Part shown: positions 14,240 to 26,012 of the stretch, one piece after another
How positions within the stretch are numbered: position 1 is the first letter of the stretch
Layout of the letters: each line of letters opens with the position of its first letter
Assembly (NCBI RefSeq): GCF_029852145.1
Contig: NC_079973.1
Location: forward strand, 9,506,385-9,570,384
Source: Microplitis mediator
Lineage: Eukaryota; Arthropoda; Insecta; Hymenoptera; Braconidae
Direction of reading: 5' to 3'
DNA length: 64,000 nucleotides
Position numbers and translations under genes: made by a program
Notes under the pieces: generated by a model
Databases searched by the model: none
What the model was told of the DNA's origin: nothing
The model's input: the letters and a program-made list of their open reading frames with translations, nothing else

Positions 14240-14602
14240 AAAATAATGAATAGTTTTATGAAAGTACTATAACAATATATGTCTCTATAATATAATTAGC
14301 AATGCATTTAATCGCAAAATTGAATCTGATGAGTGTTACTTCCTGATGAGTGATTGAAAATCACCATCTCTTTTCCTCTTTCCATCTGAGAATTAACCTC
14401 ATGACCTCAAATCTATCGTGACATAATTCTATACATACATACATATATACATATATACATTACTTCCGATATCCCCTTTGTCTCATTCTACTCTACAGAG
14501 TGTCAATTCAATTTGGCAGATAACCAACCACAAACACACCATCATCCTTATCCTCATCTGTCCTCATCCTCATCCTCATACTCTCTCCTTCTCTCCTGTT
14601 TT
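14240..14602. other. Intergenic with simple repeats
   Basis: Contains (tacata)n near 14433-14460 and a C/T-rich stretch (tcctcatcc repeats) near 14545-14600. On the minus strand the latter would be a purine-rich 3' flank of the candidate gene at 14603. Confidence 0.5.
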
Positions 14603-15306
14603 TCATTGGGATTCGAAAATAACTTGTTGAACGACAAGAGGGGAACAAGGAAAGGGGTCAGAAGTGCGCGAGCGCAAATCCCCGGATGATTCCCGGGACA
14701 CCTGGATTTCCAGGTTGTGTGGGTGTCTGGGTGTGTTAGAAAATCCTCACAGTGTCTTTATCTTTTTTAATAATTTCTCTTGTTATTTTTTCGTAAACAA
14801 TATTATGAAAATTATTTATTAGTTTCATTATATTATTTATCATTGAAATACATTTGAGAAATTATTTTTGATTTATCATTAGTATATTAATTATCGTTAA
14901 TACATGACAATTGTCATGATATAATTGTCATGTTATAATAACATAGTCTTATCTTTAGACAATAGTAGAGTAGAGTCGTTGAATGCTGCATGAGAATTTG
15001 ACGAGTTAATAATATAAGAGTAGGGTAGAATGACAATATATAAGTATACGTGGAAAGAATGCAACAAGCGGATCACAATAATTCATACCTGTGGATTATG
15101 CTGGTAATCCTTGATTCAGGAGATAGTTGACCTCTTGAATTATTTGGTACTTTTAGGAGATCAAGAGATGATAAATGATGACCATACTCACGACAATCCC
15201 AAGCGTATGATCCACGTATTTCATCACCTGATTTTGTTGATTGTCTTCGTGATCCATCCCCATTACCACCTCCTTCTGATAAATGACGAATCAACGGTCT
15301 TCGCAT
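14603..15306 (-). CDS. Candidate two-exon small gene, function unknown
   Basis: Exon 1 (15306-15089) starts at an ATG and encodes 72 residues beginning MRRPLIRHLSEGGGNGDGSR, polar and Ser/Arg/Gly-rich. It ends at a strong donor CACAG|GTATGA. A candidate exon 2 (14726-14603) follows a ctaacacacccag acceptor, keeps frame (218+124 = 342 nt) and ends at TGA after about 40 residues, giving 113 aa. Both exons are less AT-rich than their surroundings. The exon 2 acceptor lacks a good pyrimidine tract, so exon 1 may instead join an exon outside this model. No domain or homologue was recognised. Exon 1 is moderately likely real; the join is tentative. Confidence 0.35.
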
Positions 15307-15714
15307 TGCATTTGCAATTATTTATTTTATTTTATAAACAATAAATTATCTGATTGTTAAAAAACGCGGGAATGGAAATTTTACTTTTTTTATTATTTTC
15401 ACTCAACGTAATATTGTTGTTCTTTTTTTATTTTTCAATTATTTACTTTTTTAAATGTTATTAGTGTAGTTTTGACACAGGTAAATTAATTGTAAAATAT
15501 AATCATCGAAGAGATGAGACTACGACAAATTATTGAACCAACTGTCAGGAGACTCGCGATTACGTCTTGCTCTCTTGCGTGAAAGTACTGATATGAAATG
15601 AATCTGTTCTACACGTTGGTGTGTGTGTGTGTGTGTATGTGTGTGTTGTTCTACAGAGCACGTTTACGGGAATTCCGATGATAAAATAGATTTCTCGTGA
15701 GATTTATCCAGATA
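15307..15714. other. Upstream flank of the 15.3 kb candidate; (GT)n tract
   Basis: Holds a (gt)n microsatellite near 15619-15650 and AT-rich DNA. If the 15.3 kb exon is real its promoter would lie here, but no clear TATA was seen. Confidence 0.4.
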
Positions 15715-17640
15715 TAGTCAAGTTGGACAAGTTGGCGTCAATCTGCTGCTGTAACGTGTCGCCAAGATTAATGCAATATTTTGACAAGCAAAAAGTGTAG
15801 GAAAACTTGACGGTAACTTTCTGTGTCCACTTGGAGATAAGTTGCGGCAGTGAATTGACGCTAACTTTTCAGAGCCTCAGAATTTTAGGGTTACTCAGCA
15901 ATCGTTTGCTTTTCGTTTTTCCCGCCCAATTTACGCTCGAAGATTTTGGTAAATTTAAAACTTGTTAGTTTTTAATTACAATATGCGTTAAAATTGAACT
16001 TACAAGTTGGCGACAATTTTCAACTTGAGAGGCTATCAGGAAAAAATAAAGCCACCCTAATAAAAGGCAAATTGACGGAAATTTATGACCCAAATTTGAC
16101 GTTAAATTGACTGCAAAAACTTGATGTACAAGAGTTGAGGCTAACTTGTCGTCAATTTAAAAACAACTTTTATTCTTCAAATTTTTTTCCCTCAACTTTC
16201 AGGCAACTTTTTTCTGTTAACTTGCCGTTCGAAAGCCCGAGTGAATTTACGTCAATTTGTGGTTCATGTTATACTTATATTGTAGTCAATACTTGGACAG
16301 CAAGAACTTGATGTAAACTTTACGTGAAATTGCTGGAAACACTGAACAGTAAATTTTTGAAGAAAAAGTGTAACTATCAAAGCAAACTGTAGCCAACAGT
16401 TACTAAGTTTGGAGATGTCAAGTTGATTGCAATTAACCAGATAGCCAAATTGACCGCAACATGGTGACAACCCACTAGCGTAACTTGGGTCCAAGTTGAA
16501 CGTAGAATTTGGCGAGGAAAAAATTAATAGAAAGTTGTGGGAAACTTTTTGTTCAACTTGCTTTCATTTTGCGACCGTAGACTATCGCCAACTTTTTAGG
16601 AAAGTTGAAGGCAACTTGTAGTCAACAGTTACAAAGTGTGTAGCGGTCGAAAAGTATTTGTCACGTTGATTGCAACTAATTGACACTACCTTTTTGACGA
16701 TTAATTCTTGCTATCAAATGAACGGCCAACCAACCCCATCACCACACACGCAAATACCCTGATGACAACACTTCATATAAGTGCAACATGAATTACAAGT
16801 TGACGTAAATCTACAGCCATAACAGGAATGCGTTAAATCAGAAAGTTGCCTTCAAGTTGCGGAAAAAAAAATTTTAAGAGCAAAAGCGAATTTAAGAGAA
16901 AAAAATTGAATGAGCAAAATTATACTTCTAAATTGACTACAAGTTACTGTCAACTATTTGCATCATCAAGTTTTTGCAATCAACTTGACATCTTATTTAG
17001 CCCAGGCGGCACAAAAAAAAGTTGTTGACTTTTTGTTAAATTTAAGGCAACAATTTGTTATAGTGTAAATACCCAGGCGGCACAAAATAAAATTGTTGAC
17101 TTTTTGTTAAGTTTAAGGCAACAATTTGTTAGAGTGTAACTAATTGTTAACATAAAGTTAATAATTTTTTTTTTGTGCTGCCTGGGTAATTGTTAACATA
17201 AAGTTAACAATTTTTTTCTTGTGATTTCTTGCGATATCAAAATGACTATCAGGGATCACGTATAATCTTTATACTACTTTACCGACGACATTATTTGAGC
17301 GCGTAAATCGAGTGTCACCTTTGAATCCTGATAGCCAAGTTGGCAGCAGGCTGGCGACAACTTTCTGCAGCAACTTAGTTGATGGCAACGTTCTGAGAAA
17401 ATTGGTGGCAAAAGTTGGCATTCCATAAGTTGACAGAAAGGTGCCTTTGATTTTCTCAGAAAGTTCGCAACAAATTGTGGCAGTAGATTGTTGCCAACTT
17501 TCTGGGAAATTTGGTACCAACTTGTAGTCAACAGTTACAAAAGCTGAAAGCTGTTGACAACTTGTTGTCGATAGCAACTAATTGACACTAACTTTCTGAC
17601 CAGAAAGTCTTGCTATCGAGGAGTAAAACAACTTTTATAT
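15715..17640. repeat. Degenerate repeat field of AAGTTG/CAACTT words
   Basis: About 1.9 kb in which caactt and aagttg recur dozens of times on both strands. One diverged unit of about 120 bp is recognisable twice: 16586-16720 and 17494-17620 share acttgtagtcaacagttaca, gcaactaattgacacta and cttgctatc in the same order about 905 bp apart. A third partial match lies near 16380-16410. Probably an old tandem or nested repeat. No coding evidence. Confidence 0.6.
17001..17187. mobile_element. Short TIR element, CCCAGGCGGCACA ends, with duplicated left end
   Basis: cccaggcggcacaaaa occurs at 17001 and again at 17072 as a direct repeat of about 71 bp. The right end tttgtgctgcctggg (to 17187) is the inverted complement of the same terminus. 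The interior (ttgttaagtttaaggcaaca.../...ttaacataaagttaa) is also partly self-complementary. MITE-like with a tandem duplication of one half. Confidence 0.65.
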
Positions 17641-18644
17641 TTAGTACAATGATAAATGTGAGAGAATGTTCTCAGCAACAGCAAAAATAGAGAAAATAAA
17701 AACACAACGTTATTACACAGTATAAAAGAGAAACATTAGATCATCTGGGTCTCATGTACATTTGCGTCGAAAGCGTAATGAATAACATAATGTAATCTTT
17801 TCCAGAATTACGAGAATTATTCGCTCATACTCCATTTTTAGAGTTATTACGCTCAATAACATCACAGCATGTATTTAAATAATTCATCTCTTTCGTCATA
17901 ATTTAATTTTTTTTACATATTAAACAATGTAGTATTTAATTTATATATACACAGAAAAAAAAAAGAATTTATTGGCGCAATAATTTTTTTCTCTACTCAA
18001 AAAAATTGTTTTCAATTTATGAATAATGGAAAAAATAATTGAGGCGAGTAAGAAATAAAAATAACATTATTCGTTAAAGCAAAAACGATTTTATTTTTAA
18101 TTAATATATCTGTGTTAGTCATAAAATATATTCGTTTAATAATTAACGATTTAACATCACCAGTAATTATAATTAATTTATTGTATTTTTAAAAATCACT
18201 GGCATTTTACTAATTAAACATAGATTACAAGATAATTATTTGGATAAACAATAATACATTAATGATTATTTATTAACTAATCAATAATAAATAAATTTTT
18301 ATAGTCATAACTATCAGCAGTTTTAATTTACCTCAATATTGAGATTAATTTATATCTATTGGATGTCTGTGTGTGTGTGGGTTTTAATAGTTATATTTTA
18401 AATAATTAATAAACAAGTAATTATTGCATTAGCTCATTAATGCACTAATTATTTTGAGCTAAGATAAATGTCTAAAGACGTCCTATAATCAATGACCACA
18501 ATAAATTTAATATCAAGTCAAAGAGAAAAATTTAAGAACGTCGAGCGTGTGATATCTCATTTTTTTATACGCCTGTTGCGCATTATTACGAATAACAAAT
18601 TAATACATCTATCTGTTCGATATATTTGAACAGAAGATTTATTT
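17641..18644. other. AT-rich 3' flank, nothing recognised
   Basis: Contains a short (tg)n near 18367 and no plausible exon. Forms the 3' side of the minus-strand gene ending at 18645. Confidence 0.4.
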
Positions 18645-21600
18645 TTAACAACCAATTTGATGAAGTAATGATGCCATTCTGAATACTCTCATCCAAGCAA
18701 ATATTCCTGTAGATATAGTATTGTTAATTATTCTATTAGATGAACATCCATGTGTTGAATTTCTACTTCGAGATGTCCTCGAAGGTGTCGCAATCACAGA
18801 TGCGACGTCACTCTCTGATTTTCGCTCTTTTTGTTGCTGTTGCGGTGAGTATTTCATCCTGAAAAATAATAATCCATACTTAATATTACTCATTGAAAAA
18901 CATTTTTTTTTAACTTCCCGCTAAGAAAATCGACAATTTTCGAAAAATAGAGAAGTTATTGTTTTCACCCCGATTTGCGAAAATCGAAATTTCATTACAT
19001 GTCGACGTTATAAGGTCCTAGGAAGCTATTCTGACTATTTTCAGAATGATGTCCGAGTGTCTGTATGTATGTATGTATGTATGTGTGTGTGTATGTGTGT
19101 ATGTATGTGTGTGACCGGTCTATAACTTTTTAACTAATGAACCGATTTGGATGGTTAAGGCGGCAATCGAAAGAGCTTGTTGGCCATCAACTTTTCTGAA
19201 AATTTCAGATCATTTGATCAAGTAGACTCGAAAATATTAGCGAATTACGGAAAAAAAAAATTTTTTTTTTTTTTAGTTTTTTATTGATTTCTCAGAAACG
19301 ACTTGAACGATCGACTTCAAAATTTGATCAGCTCTAGAACTCAATAAAACACTTCGATTGCCACCTCAGCCATCAAAATCGGTCAATTCGTTCGTGAAAT
19401 ATCGTGGGAGAAAGATATGCTAAAAACGGTTTGTTTCGAAAACAACGGGATACAAAAGTATTTTTGAGCTCGACGAGCTCGAAAATGTATTCACAACAAT
19501 GTTTTCGAGCTCAAGGAGCTAGAAAACAGCGGGAAGTTGTGGGGCTGGCCCGCAGGGTCAACCGATAGACAGATTTTTTATTTTGTTTTTACGATGAAAA
19601 ACAAAAAAAGCATTGGCCACTCACTTTTTAACTGATTAATGAGTTTTTATAAAAACAAATTTTAATTTAAAAAATAATTATTTGTGAATATAAATAAATT
19701 ATAATATGACCTATCAAAGTATTTTATAATTTATTAAAAATTTAAATTAACCGACTGTTTTCAAAATCCTGATCAGCCGGCCCACTTTTTAATAAATATT
19801 TAATTGCCATATCGATATTTTAATTTTATTAATTAATTTAAAAAAATTGAAGCATTAATTGAAAACATAATAACGTAGTTGCAATTGTCTTACTTACAGT
19901 TGTCATCAAACAAAATATGAAAAATAAATTTCAGTAAAATCTTCATGTGATATAATTAGAATTTTTTAATTTTGTAGACGAAAATTTATTTACAAAATTT
20001 CGTTTCACTCCTCATTGATAACAAATGTAAGTAATTTTTTTTTTAATTTATATCCCGGCGGCAATTGTCCTTTTATAAATTTGAATACGGTCATGACAGT
20101 TGAAAGTCAATGAATATTTTTAAAAAGTGGGAGCACTGTTTGAGAATACTATCAACATTCGTTGGTTAAATTAAATTCTTAAATAATTGTTATATATTTT
20201 ATAAATTATTCTCCAAATGAGTAAACTTATAATCGACAACTTTAAGTGAGCGACTATGGGTCTACTCAACGACTTTATTTTAAAATATTATTCTTTAAAT
20301 TAAAATTTTATTCTAATATTTAGAACTATAAAAAAAAAATGATTTTTAAATTTCATTTATAAATTTATATTGAGTGGTTTGCTCTCACTCCAATGAAAAG
20401 TGAGCGGGTAATAGATCTTTTACGTTATTCTTAAGGCTGGACGTACCTAAAAAATTCTTAAATTTTAAATTTCTAATTACATTTTAAATATTTATAAGAC
20501 TCGAATGATGAAAATCTTCCGAGCAAGTTCGTCTTTTACTTTTTGTCGGAACCTATTAAAAATCACTGCAATGATAATCAATTAATCTAAAATTCGAGGA
20601 TTTGTTGAGTACGGCCCAGCCTTAAAGTAAAGAAGTAGATTTTTTTATAGTAGACGTATAGTAGACATATAGTGTCTGTATGCTAAAAATTTGCTCTACA
20701 TTCAAAGACCTTCACCCATCAGTTTGATTACATAGTGTCGTAGTTATCCGGGAGCAACTTACACACTCACATGTTACACAATACACGGACTGAAGACTGA
20801 ACCGCTGCATCCAAATATCGCGAAACTGGGACATGACTCCTGTTGCCACCCGTTTAGTTTTGGATTTGATAATTCATGTTGTATATTATTGTACTATTTA
20901 TTGTAACCATTAATACTTTCTTTAGAGCTTACCATTTCGGATTGAGTCAAGTCTTAAAATATATATTTTATATACTAACAAAACTGAACCAATCTCATAG
21001 AGTTAATTAAATATACGACTGAAAAACTAGGCCTGTCTTTCTTATCGTTTTGTATGCACGATAACAGCTATACAATAACCAGCTGACACTTAATTATTAT
21101 TGTTATTTTTTAATCCAACGACGCGATTCGTCGAGCAGAACATCTAGTATAATAAAAAAAAAATAAAAAAATAAAAAAACCTTTTGTGTTGAAAGCTATT
21201 TCATGCCCACTAGTTTTTGTTACTTTTAAATTGTAAATACTCGACATTCATAAATATATTTTTTAAAGTTTTGTTCAAATTATCAGTTGAATAAATACTA
21301 ATTTCTTTAAATTCTTTTATATCTTTGATAATAAATATTTAAAATGTGATATATCGGGAGATAAGAAATAAATTTCTGACTATGGTGACTATAAAAAAAA
21401 AAAAAAAAAGTATGTATTTATGAAAAATGTAAAAGTCAGAAGTAATGAGTATTAATGACGACAACAACAAGGGTGGGTTTCGATTTAAATATAGGGTAGT
21501 AGTGCGTGGGATGTACATACGAGCATACGGCTAAGTGGACGAAGTCATACAAGTAAAGTTAAAAGGTGTCCCTGTATAATCCCTGTTTTGTCCCTGTGGC

Positions 21601-23230
21601 CTGTGTCTATATGTCGCGCAAGCGCCTTCTTCGGTCAGCTGATTCCCTAGACCTACTTATTCGCTGATGATGTGTGATGATGCAGGATATACACCATCAA
21701 AATTATGTATATCAACACATTGTAACTTTAATAAATACTAGTATGAGTGCGCAAACACGAGACACTCTTGGATATATCTGGTAAATACCAGCTCAATGTG
21801 TTACGTATTCAAATGATTGATGTTGAAATACATAATATGTATATATATTTATATTTATATTAAGTATTGAATTTTGGACTTTCATTCATTTTTCATATCT
21901 TCTTATTGACTCAAACTTTATACTTTCTATTTTTATAATTTAATAACATTCATTTATAAATACAAAAAAAAAAATGTATATCATCGGAAATAATAGAATT
22001 CGATTATAACGAAACCTTAATAATGAATTAATCCATTTAATAATCGCTTGGTTTTTAAATTTAAATGTACATTTTAAACCTCATTATTATTTTATCAAAG
22101 TCAATTAATTTTAATATCACGTTTGTTGATAAACATTACGGTTTCCCAATTATATAATTAACGTTAATATTAATAATATATAAAATAATAATTAAAATAA
22201 TGAACTTACTTTGTTTTGTTGATGTGTTTTTCTATTGAACGTTAAATAAAACAATAGTACACTCTGTAAAGTCTGTACGCGTTGTGGCGAACGGAGATGC
22301 AGTCGAGACTCTGGTACCAAAACCGCGTAGCGGCTGTCGAGAAATGGTAGAGGTGAGAGATGGAGGTGGAGAAGCGTTAGGAGAAGCTCATACTGACATC
22401 CCACGTGTCCACGGGCCCCACTAACTAGGATACCAGGAAGGAGAGGAACCTGGTATCTTGAGCTTCAGAAAGTGGGGATCGTGGGGAATGCTCTTGTAGC
22501 GCCGACGCTGCATCGACCCGATAGTTTTCGGGTGAATTCATGAGGAAAATCCATTGTATGCTCGCTATAATAACTCACTGGATCTCAAAGTATTGGTGAC
22601 CTGAACCTAGGGGCCACTTGCGCACGCAAAACGACCTAATTCTTTCGATTTTACAAAGATATAACGAGATAAAAAAAAAAAAAAACCCCAAGTTTTGATA
22701 TCATCACAAAAACTTGTCACTTTTTTACTATATTACAGCTTTAAGAATTATAATTTAAAATTTTAATAATTAATCTTGCTGGAGATTATTTTATAAACTT
22801 TAATTAAAGTAAACCAATTTATATGAAATCTAATTATTTAAAATTGTGTTTAATCGAAATTAAAATTTTATTACAATCGTAAATTATGTACTCACCTATT
22901 TTCCACATCATTTTTGGATGATTCAACATTTTTTTCGAGGGCTAAAGTGTTGGTAGAATCAACATTACAAGTCAAAGAAATTGATGATTTTGGTAATTGA
23001 TCTTCTGAACTAAAACTCTGCCAGGAATAACACGTTCTTGATAATGGACTTCTTCCAGGCGACTTCGGAGAATCTGACAAACTAGAGTATCCAGGACTCT
23101 TTGGACTTTTTAAACTGCCCGAACTAAATACTCGACTTAAACGAATTCTAAGGCAACTTCGATCTTGATTACGCACAAATTCACTTTCATTTGATTCGTC
23201 ATTATCGAAACATTCATAAGTACCGCTCAT
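18645..23230 (-). CDS. Two-exon gene, 182-aa Ser/Pro-rich protein of unknown function
   Basis: Exon 1 is 23230-22896 (ATG, MSGTYECFDNDESNESEF...), ending at donor AATAG|GTGAGT. Exon 2 is 18858-18645, following acceptor ttatttttcag. The lengths 335+214 = 549 nt keep frame across a 4.0-kb intron and end at TAA. Exon 1 carries repeated SPKSPG-type motifs (about residues 48-70), likely proline-directed phosphorylation sites. Exon 2 opens MKYSPQQQQKERKSES, has a Ser/Thr/Arg patch and ends with the more hydrophobic ISTGIFAWMRVFRMASLLHQ and IGC. No known domain was recognised. The intron hosts several transposon relics. Because exon 2 begins G-ATG, a transcript starting from another first exon (see 22210) could make a 70-aa N-terminally short form. 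Confidence 0.72.
18912..19538. mobile_element. MITE-like element, AACTTCCCGCT termini, intronic
   Basis: aacttcccgct (18912-18922) and agcgggaagtt (19528-19538) are perfect 11-bp inverted termini bounding 627 bp. Inside are a (tatg/tgtg)n microsatellite (about 19065-19112) and paired gagctcgaaaa motifs near the right end. The following ggcccgcagggtcaaccga is also conserved at 230-290, so the family may extend past the 11-bp terminus. Lies within the 4-kb intron of the 18645-23230 gene. Confidence 0.65.
20431..20629. mobile_element. Short TIR element, TTAAGGCTGG ends
   Basis: ttaaggctggacgtac on the left mirrors gtacggcccagccttaa on the right, about 200 bp apart, with TTAA at the outermost positions. 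The interior (gatgaaaatctt, gataatcaattaatc) matches part of the 37.3 and 53.9 kb composite repeats, making it a third member of that family. Intronic. Confidence 0.6.
22210..22600 (-). other. Possible alternative first (5' UTR) exon
   Basis: A distinctly GC-richer block inside the 4-kb intron that ends, on the minus strand, with a strong donor AACAAA|GTAAGT (exon end 22210). Its frame does not match the main coding frame at exon 2, so it would act as untranslated leader with initiation at the ATG one base into exon 2. This is inferred from composition and the splice site only; the 5' limit is a guess. Confidence 0.35.
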
Positions 23231-23648
23231 AGTATCAATAAGAATCAAATAATTATTTAAATAAAACTACTGTTTAACCTAATGGTCAAATTTAAACTGC
23301 CGTAAAAAAAGTTATTTCGCTGAATTATATCTAATAGTTTGGGTAAACCAAGACGATAACATCCGTTAATTATGACCACATCCGCTCTTTTTTTTCCTTC
23401 TTCTTATCAACCAGGCCAAGTTTTTTTTTCAGTTAATTGGGTAATTCCATATTGATTCATATTTTAATCTTTGCACCATAGACTAATTACTTACAATAAA
23501 TTAACTAAATTTCCTATGGCAAGAATTACCCAAATTGATCTCATAAATTCAATTTCCGTTGAGACATTTAAAATTAAAGCGTTAAATTTTTTCCTAGACC
23601 TCGAATTAAATAGTAGTTACTACGCTTGTTTATTGTATTGTATTGCTA

Positions 23649-23865
23649 AATATGATCCTGAAGTTAGCAGACAATTAGTAATTTTCTGTTTTTTTTTTTA
23701 ACAAATCAATTACAAAGAAACGAAAACTAAAAATATGCACATGTAGAAAATTTAAAAAACTACAAGTGCAATTTTTTCAAATATTTTTTTTTTTTACAAT
23801 TTATTGTTTAAAAAAAAAGTCCAAAAATTATTAGACGTCGGCTAACTTCAGTATCATTGCTAAAT
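23649..23865. mobile_element. MITE with TGAAGTTAGCAGAC termini
   Basis: atgatcctgaagttagcaga (23649 onward) mirrors gtcggctaacttcagtatcat (to about 23862). Interior pieces ctacaagtgcaattttt and caaaaattattagac are shared with the right half of the composite repeat at 37.6-37.8 kb. No coding frame. Confidence 0.65.
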
Positions 23866-24424
23866 CTATGTTTAAATTGTTCTTTGAAAAGTATTTTATA
23901 CGAACTTAATAAATAAATAAATAAATAAATAAAAATAAAGCAATGAACAAAACATTTAAGTAATTATTTGAATTTATATTTTGAACCTAAATATTGACGA
24001 AAATGTTGATGAATTACATGCGATAACTGTACACAATTAAAATAAATAAATAATGACAATGATTTATTTTGATCACATGGACCTAAATAAATTTCATTTA
24101 GTTAATAATTGAGATATTGAGATATTAATTTCCCAAAAATTGACAAATTTGATATTATAATACATTTATACTGTTCAATTATCTACTTATTTTCAATAAC
24201 AATTGATTTACTATAGTTACACATACATATATCCTTAAAATTATCAATGATAAGGAATACGTATGGATGCATGATTGATAGAGAGAATTAACAGGATAAA
24301 AAATTAACAGAACAGCTTAACAGAGAAAACGCAAATTATTTAGATGTTAATTAAACTATTTGATCGATTTGCGTCTTGATTGATGAAGCTTGTTCGGACA
24401 TTTTAATTTTAAACCTCTGTTTTT
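23866..24424. other. AT-rich 3' flank of cytochrome c
   Basis: Contains an (aata)n tract near 23910-23935 and otherwise featureless sequence. Confidence 0.4.
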
Positions 24425-24906
24425 TTACTTGCTGGCTTTCTCAATGTAAGCAATAAGATCAGCACGTTCTTGAGGTTTTTTCAATCCAGCAAACACCATC
24501 TTGGTACCTGGAATGTACTTCTTTGGGTTCTCCAAGTACTCAAAGAGCGTGTCTGCGTTCCATGTAATACCTATTCAAATTTTTAAAAATATTTCGGTTA
24601 ATTGCTAGATAATATTTCAAGTTTTTTTTTATGTAAAAAAAAAAATATACCTTTTGATTTGTTGGCATCTGTGTAAGTGAATCCAACTCCTTGACCTGTC
24701 TTTCTACCCCATATTCCATGTAAATTGGGACCGACTTTGTGTTTGCCACCAGCATCAATCGTATGGCATTGAGCGCATCTTTGGACAAAGATCTAAAACA
24801 AATTAAACAATTGTTAATTTCATTGATAATTAATTTAATTTGTTAAATTTTTCACAATAATAAATACCTTTTTTCCTTTTTCAGCATCACCAGCAGGGAC
24901 TCCCAT
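24425..24906 (-). CDS. Cytochrome c, somatic-type
   Basis: Three coding exons, 24906-24868, 24792-24651 and 24570-24425 (39+142+146 = 327 nt), give 108 aa beginning MGVPAGDAEKGKK. The haem-attachment motif CAQCH is in exon 2 with the axial histidine. The second haem ligand Met lies in PGTKMVFAGLKK in exon 3, and the C-terminus is the usual YIEKASK. All splice junctions are GT-AG and in frame. It carries electrons from complex III to cytochrome oxidase in the mitochondrial intermembrane space and takes part in apoptosome signalling in many animals. A ttccag acceptor 13 bp before the ATG indicates a spliced 5' UTR. Confidence 0.97.
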
Positions 24907-25059
24907 GTTGAATTGCTATCTGGAATAACCACAGTTTCGTTTATTTTTTAAATTAAAAATAGAACTGACATTTGAAAACAAAGATTCTTAAATATTAATA
25001 GTAACGACAGTATTGATCAATCAAAAATTAACTATAATTATTACACCTAATCACCTTTG

Positions 25060-25091
25060 TGACGTTTATTGTTACAGCATCTGTGTGACGT
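25060..25091. promoter_or_regulatory. Two TGACGT half-CRE sites in the cytochrome c leader intron
   Basis: TGACGT occurs at 25060-25065 and 25086-25091. CREB-type sites regulate vertebrate cytochrome c, but whether these matter in this species is speculative; the motif is short. Confidence 0.25.
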
Positions 25092-25803
25092 ACGCTTATC
25101 TAACTTAACTTTTTTCAATGTAAATTCGTACGTCTGCGCGAACACAATCAATTTAATGAAAATCAATTATACATTTGTCAAAAATATTTTATACTTTTAA
25201 TTAATTTGAGAAAAAAAAATAAATAAAATAAATAATATTGCTAATGAAAATTTGAAATTATAAATCAAAGCCAAATTAAATTGCCTTGACCTTGAACTAA
25301 AAATGCTAACCTTCAAAAAATTTATGATACTTAAAATAAATCTGATGAAACGAAAAAGAAATTAATCAACTTTTTTGGAATCATCATTAATTTTCTTGCT
25401 TATTAATTAGTTTTCGGTTAAGTAATAATGGGAAAAGAATTTAAAATAAAAAAAAAAAAAAGCGAGGGCGCGTGGCAGAAAATAAGACAGTAGGGCACTG
25501 GCTCAAAGCTAGACACGTTATGTAATACTCAGTTGACTTAATTCGGAAATAAAAAAAGCAAAAATTAAAATGCAAATGTCATTAAAAACATAAGAATAAT
25601 TAAATTTAAATTACCGCGTGGCAGTAATATTTAAAAAGAACTTTATAGTGACGCACGTGTTTAGATTCAAAATTTATCATGGAATATTCCAGACTTTTGT
25701 TGATTGTCAATAATTATAATTTTACGTATAAAATTAATTAGAAAAATAATATAAAATGTTTATAAAAAAATAAATAATTAAAAATAGTGAATATTTAATT
25801 TAC

Positions 25804-25960
25804 CAAAGTTTTATTAGCACCGTTAATCAGACTAAATATCTCCACTCCTTTCTCGAGTTCTCGCAACTTCTCGTGACTGAATAAAGTCGAATCGATGACA
25901 CACGCGCTGATGTTACTTTGCTTCCTGCTTGCACTTGCTGACTCTTATCTGCGTCTAGGG
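25804..25960 (-). other. Probable 5' UTR exon of cytochrome c
   Basis: A less AT-rich block ends at donor ACTTTG|GTAAAT (exon end 25804). It would splice to the acceptor at 24920/24921, making a leader intron of about 0.9 kb. The upstream limit (transcription start) is uncertain and may extend to about 26010. Confidence 0.45.
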
Positions 25961-26012
25961 CTGATGCAACTCGGCGATGATTAGTTGTAACTGTCGTTGC
26001 CTTTATAAACAT

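Noticed and set aside
19609..20406. Possible larger TIR element with ccactcacttttt / aaaagtgagcggg ends
   Set aside because: Only about 10 matching terminal bases, no target duplication and no second copy; not strong enough to call.
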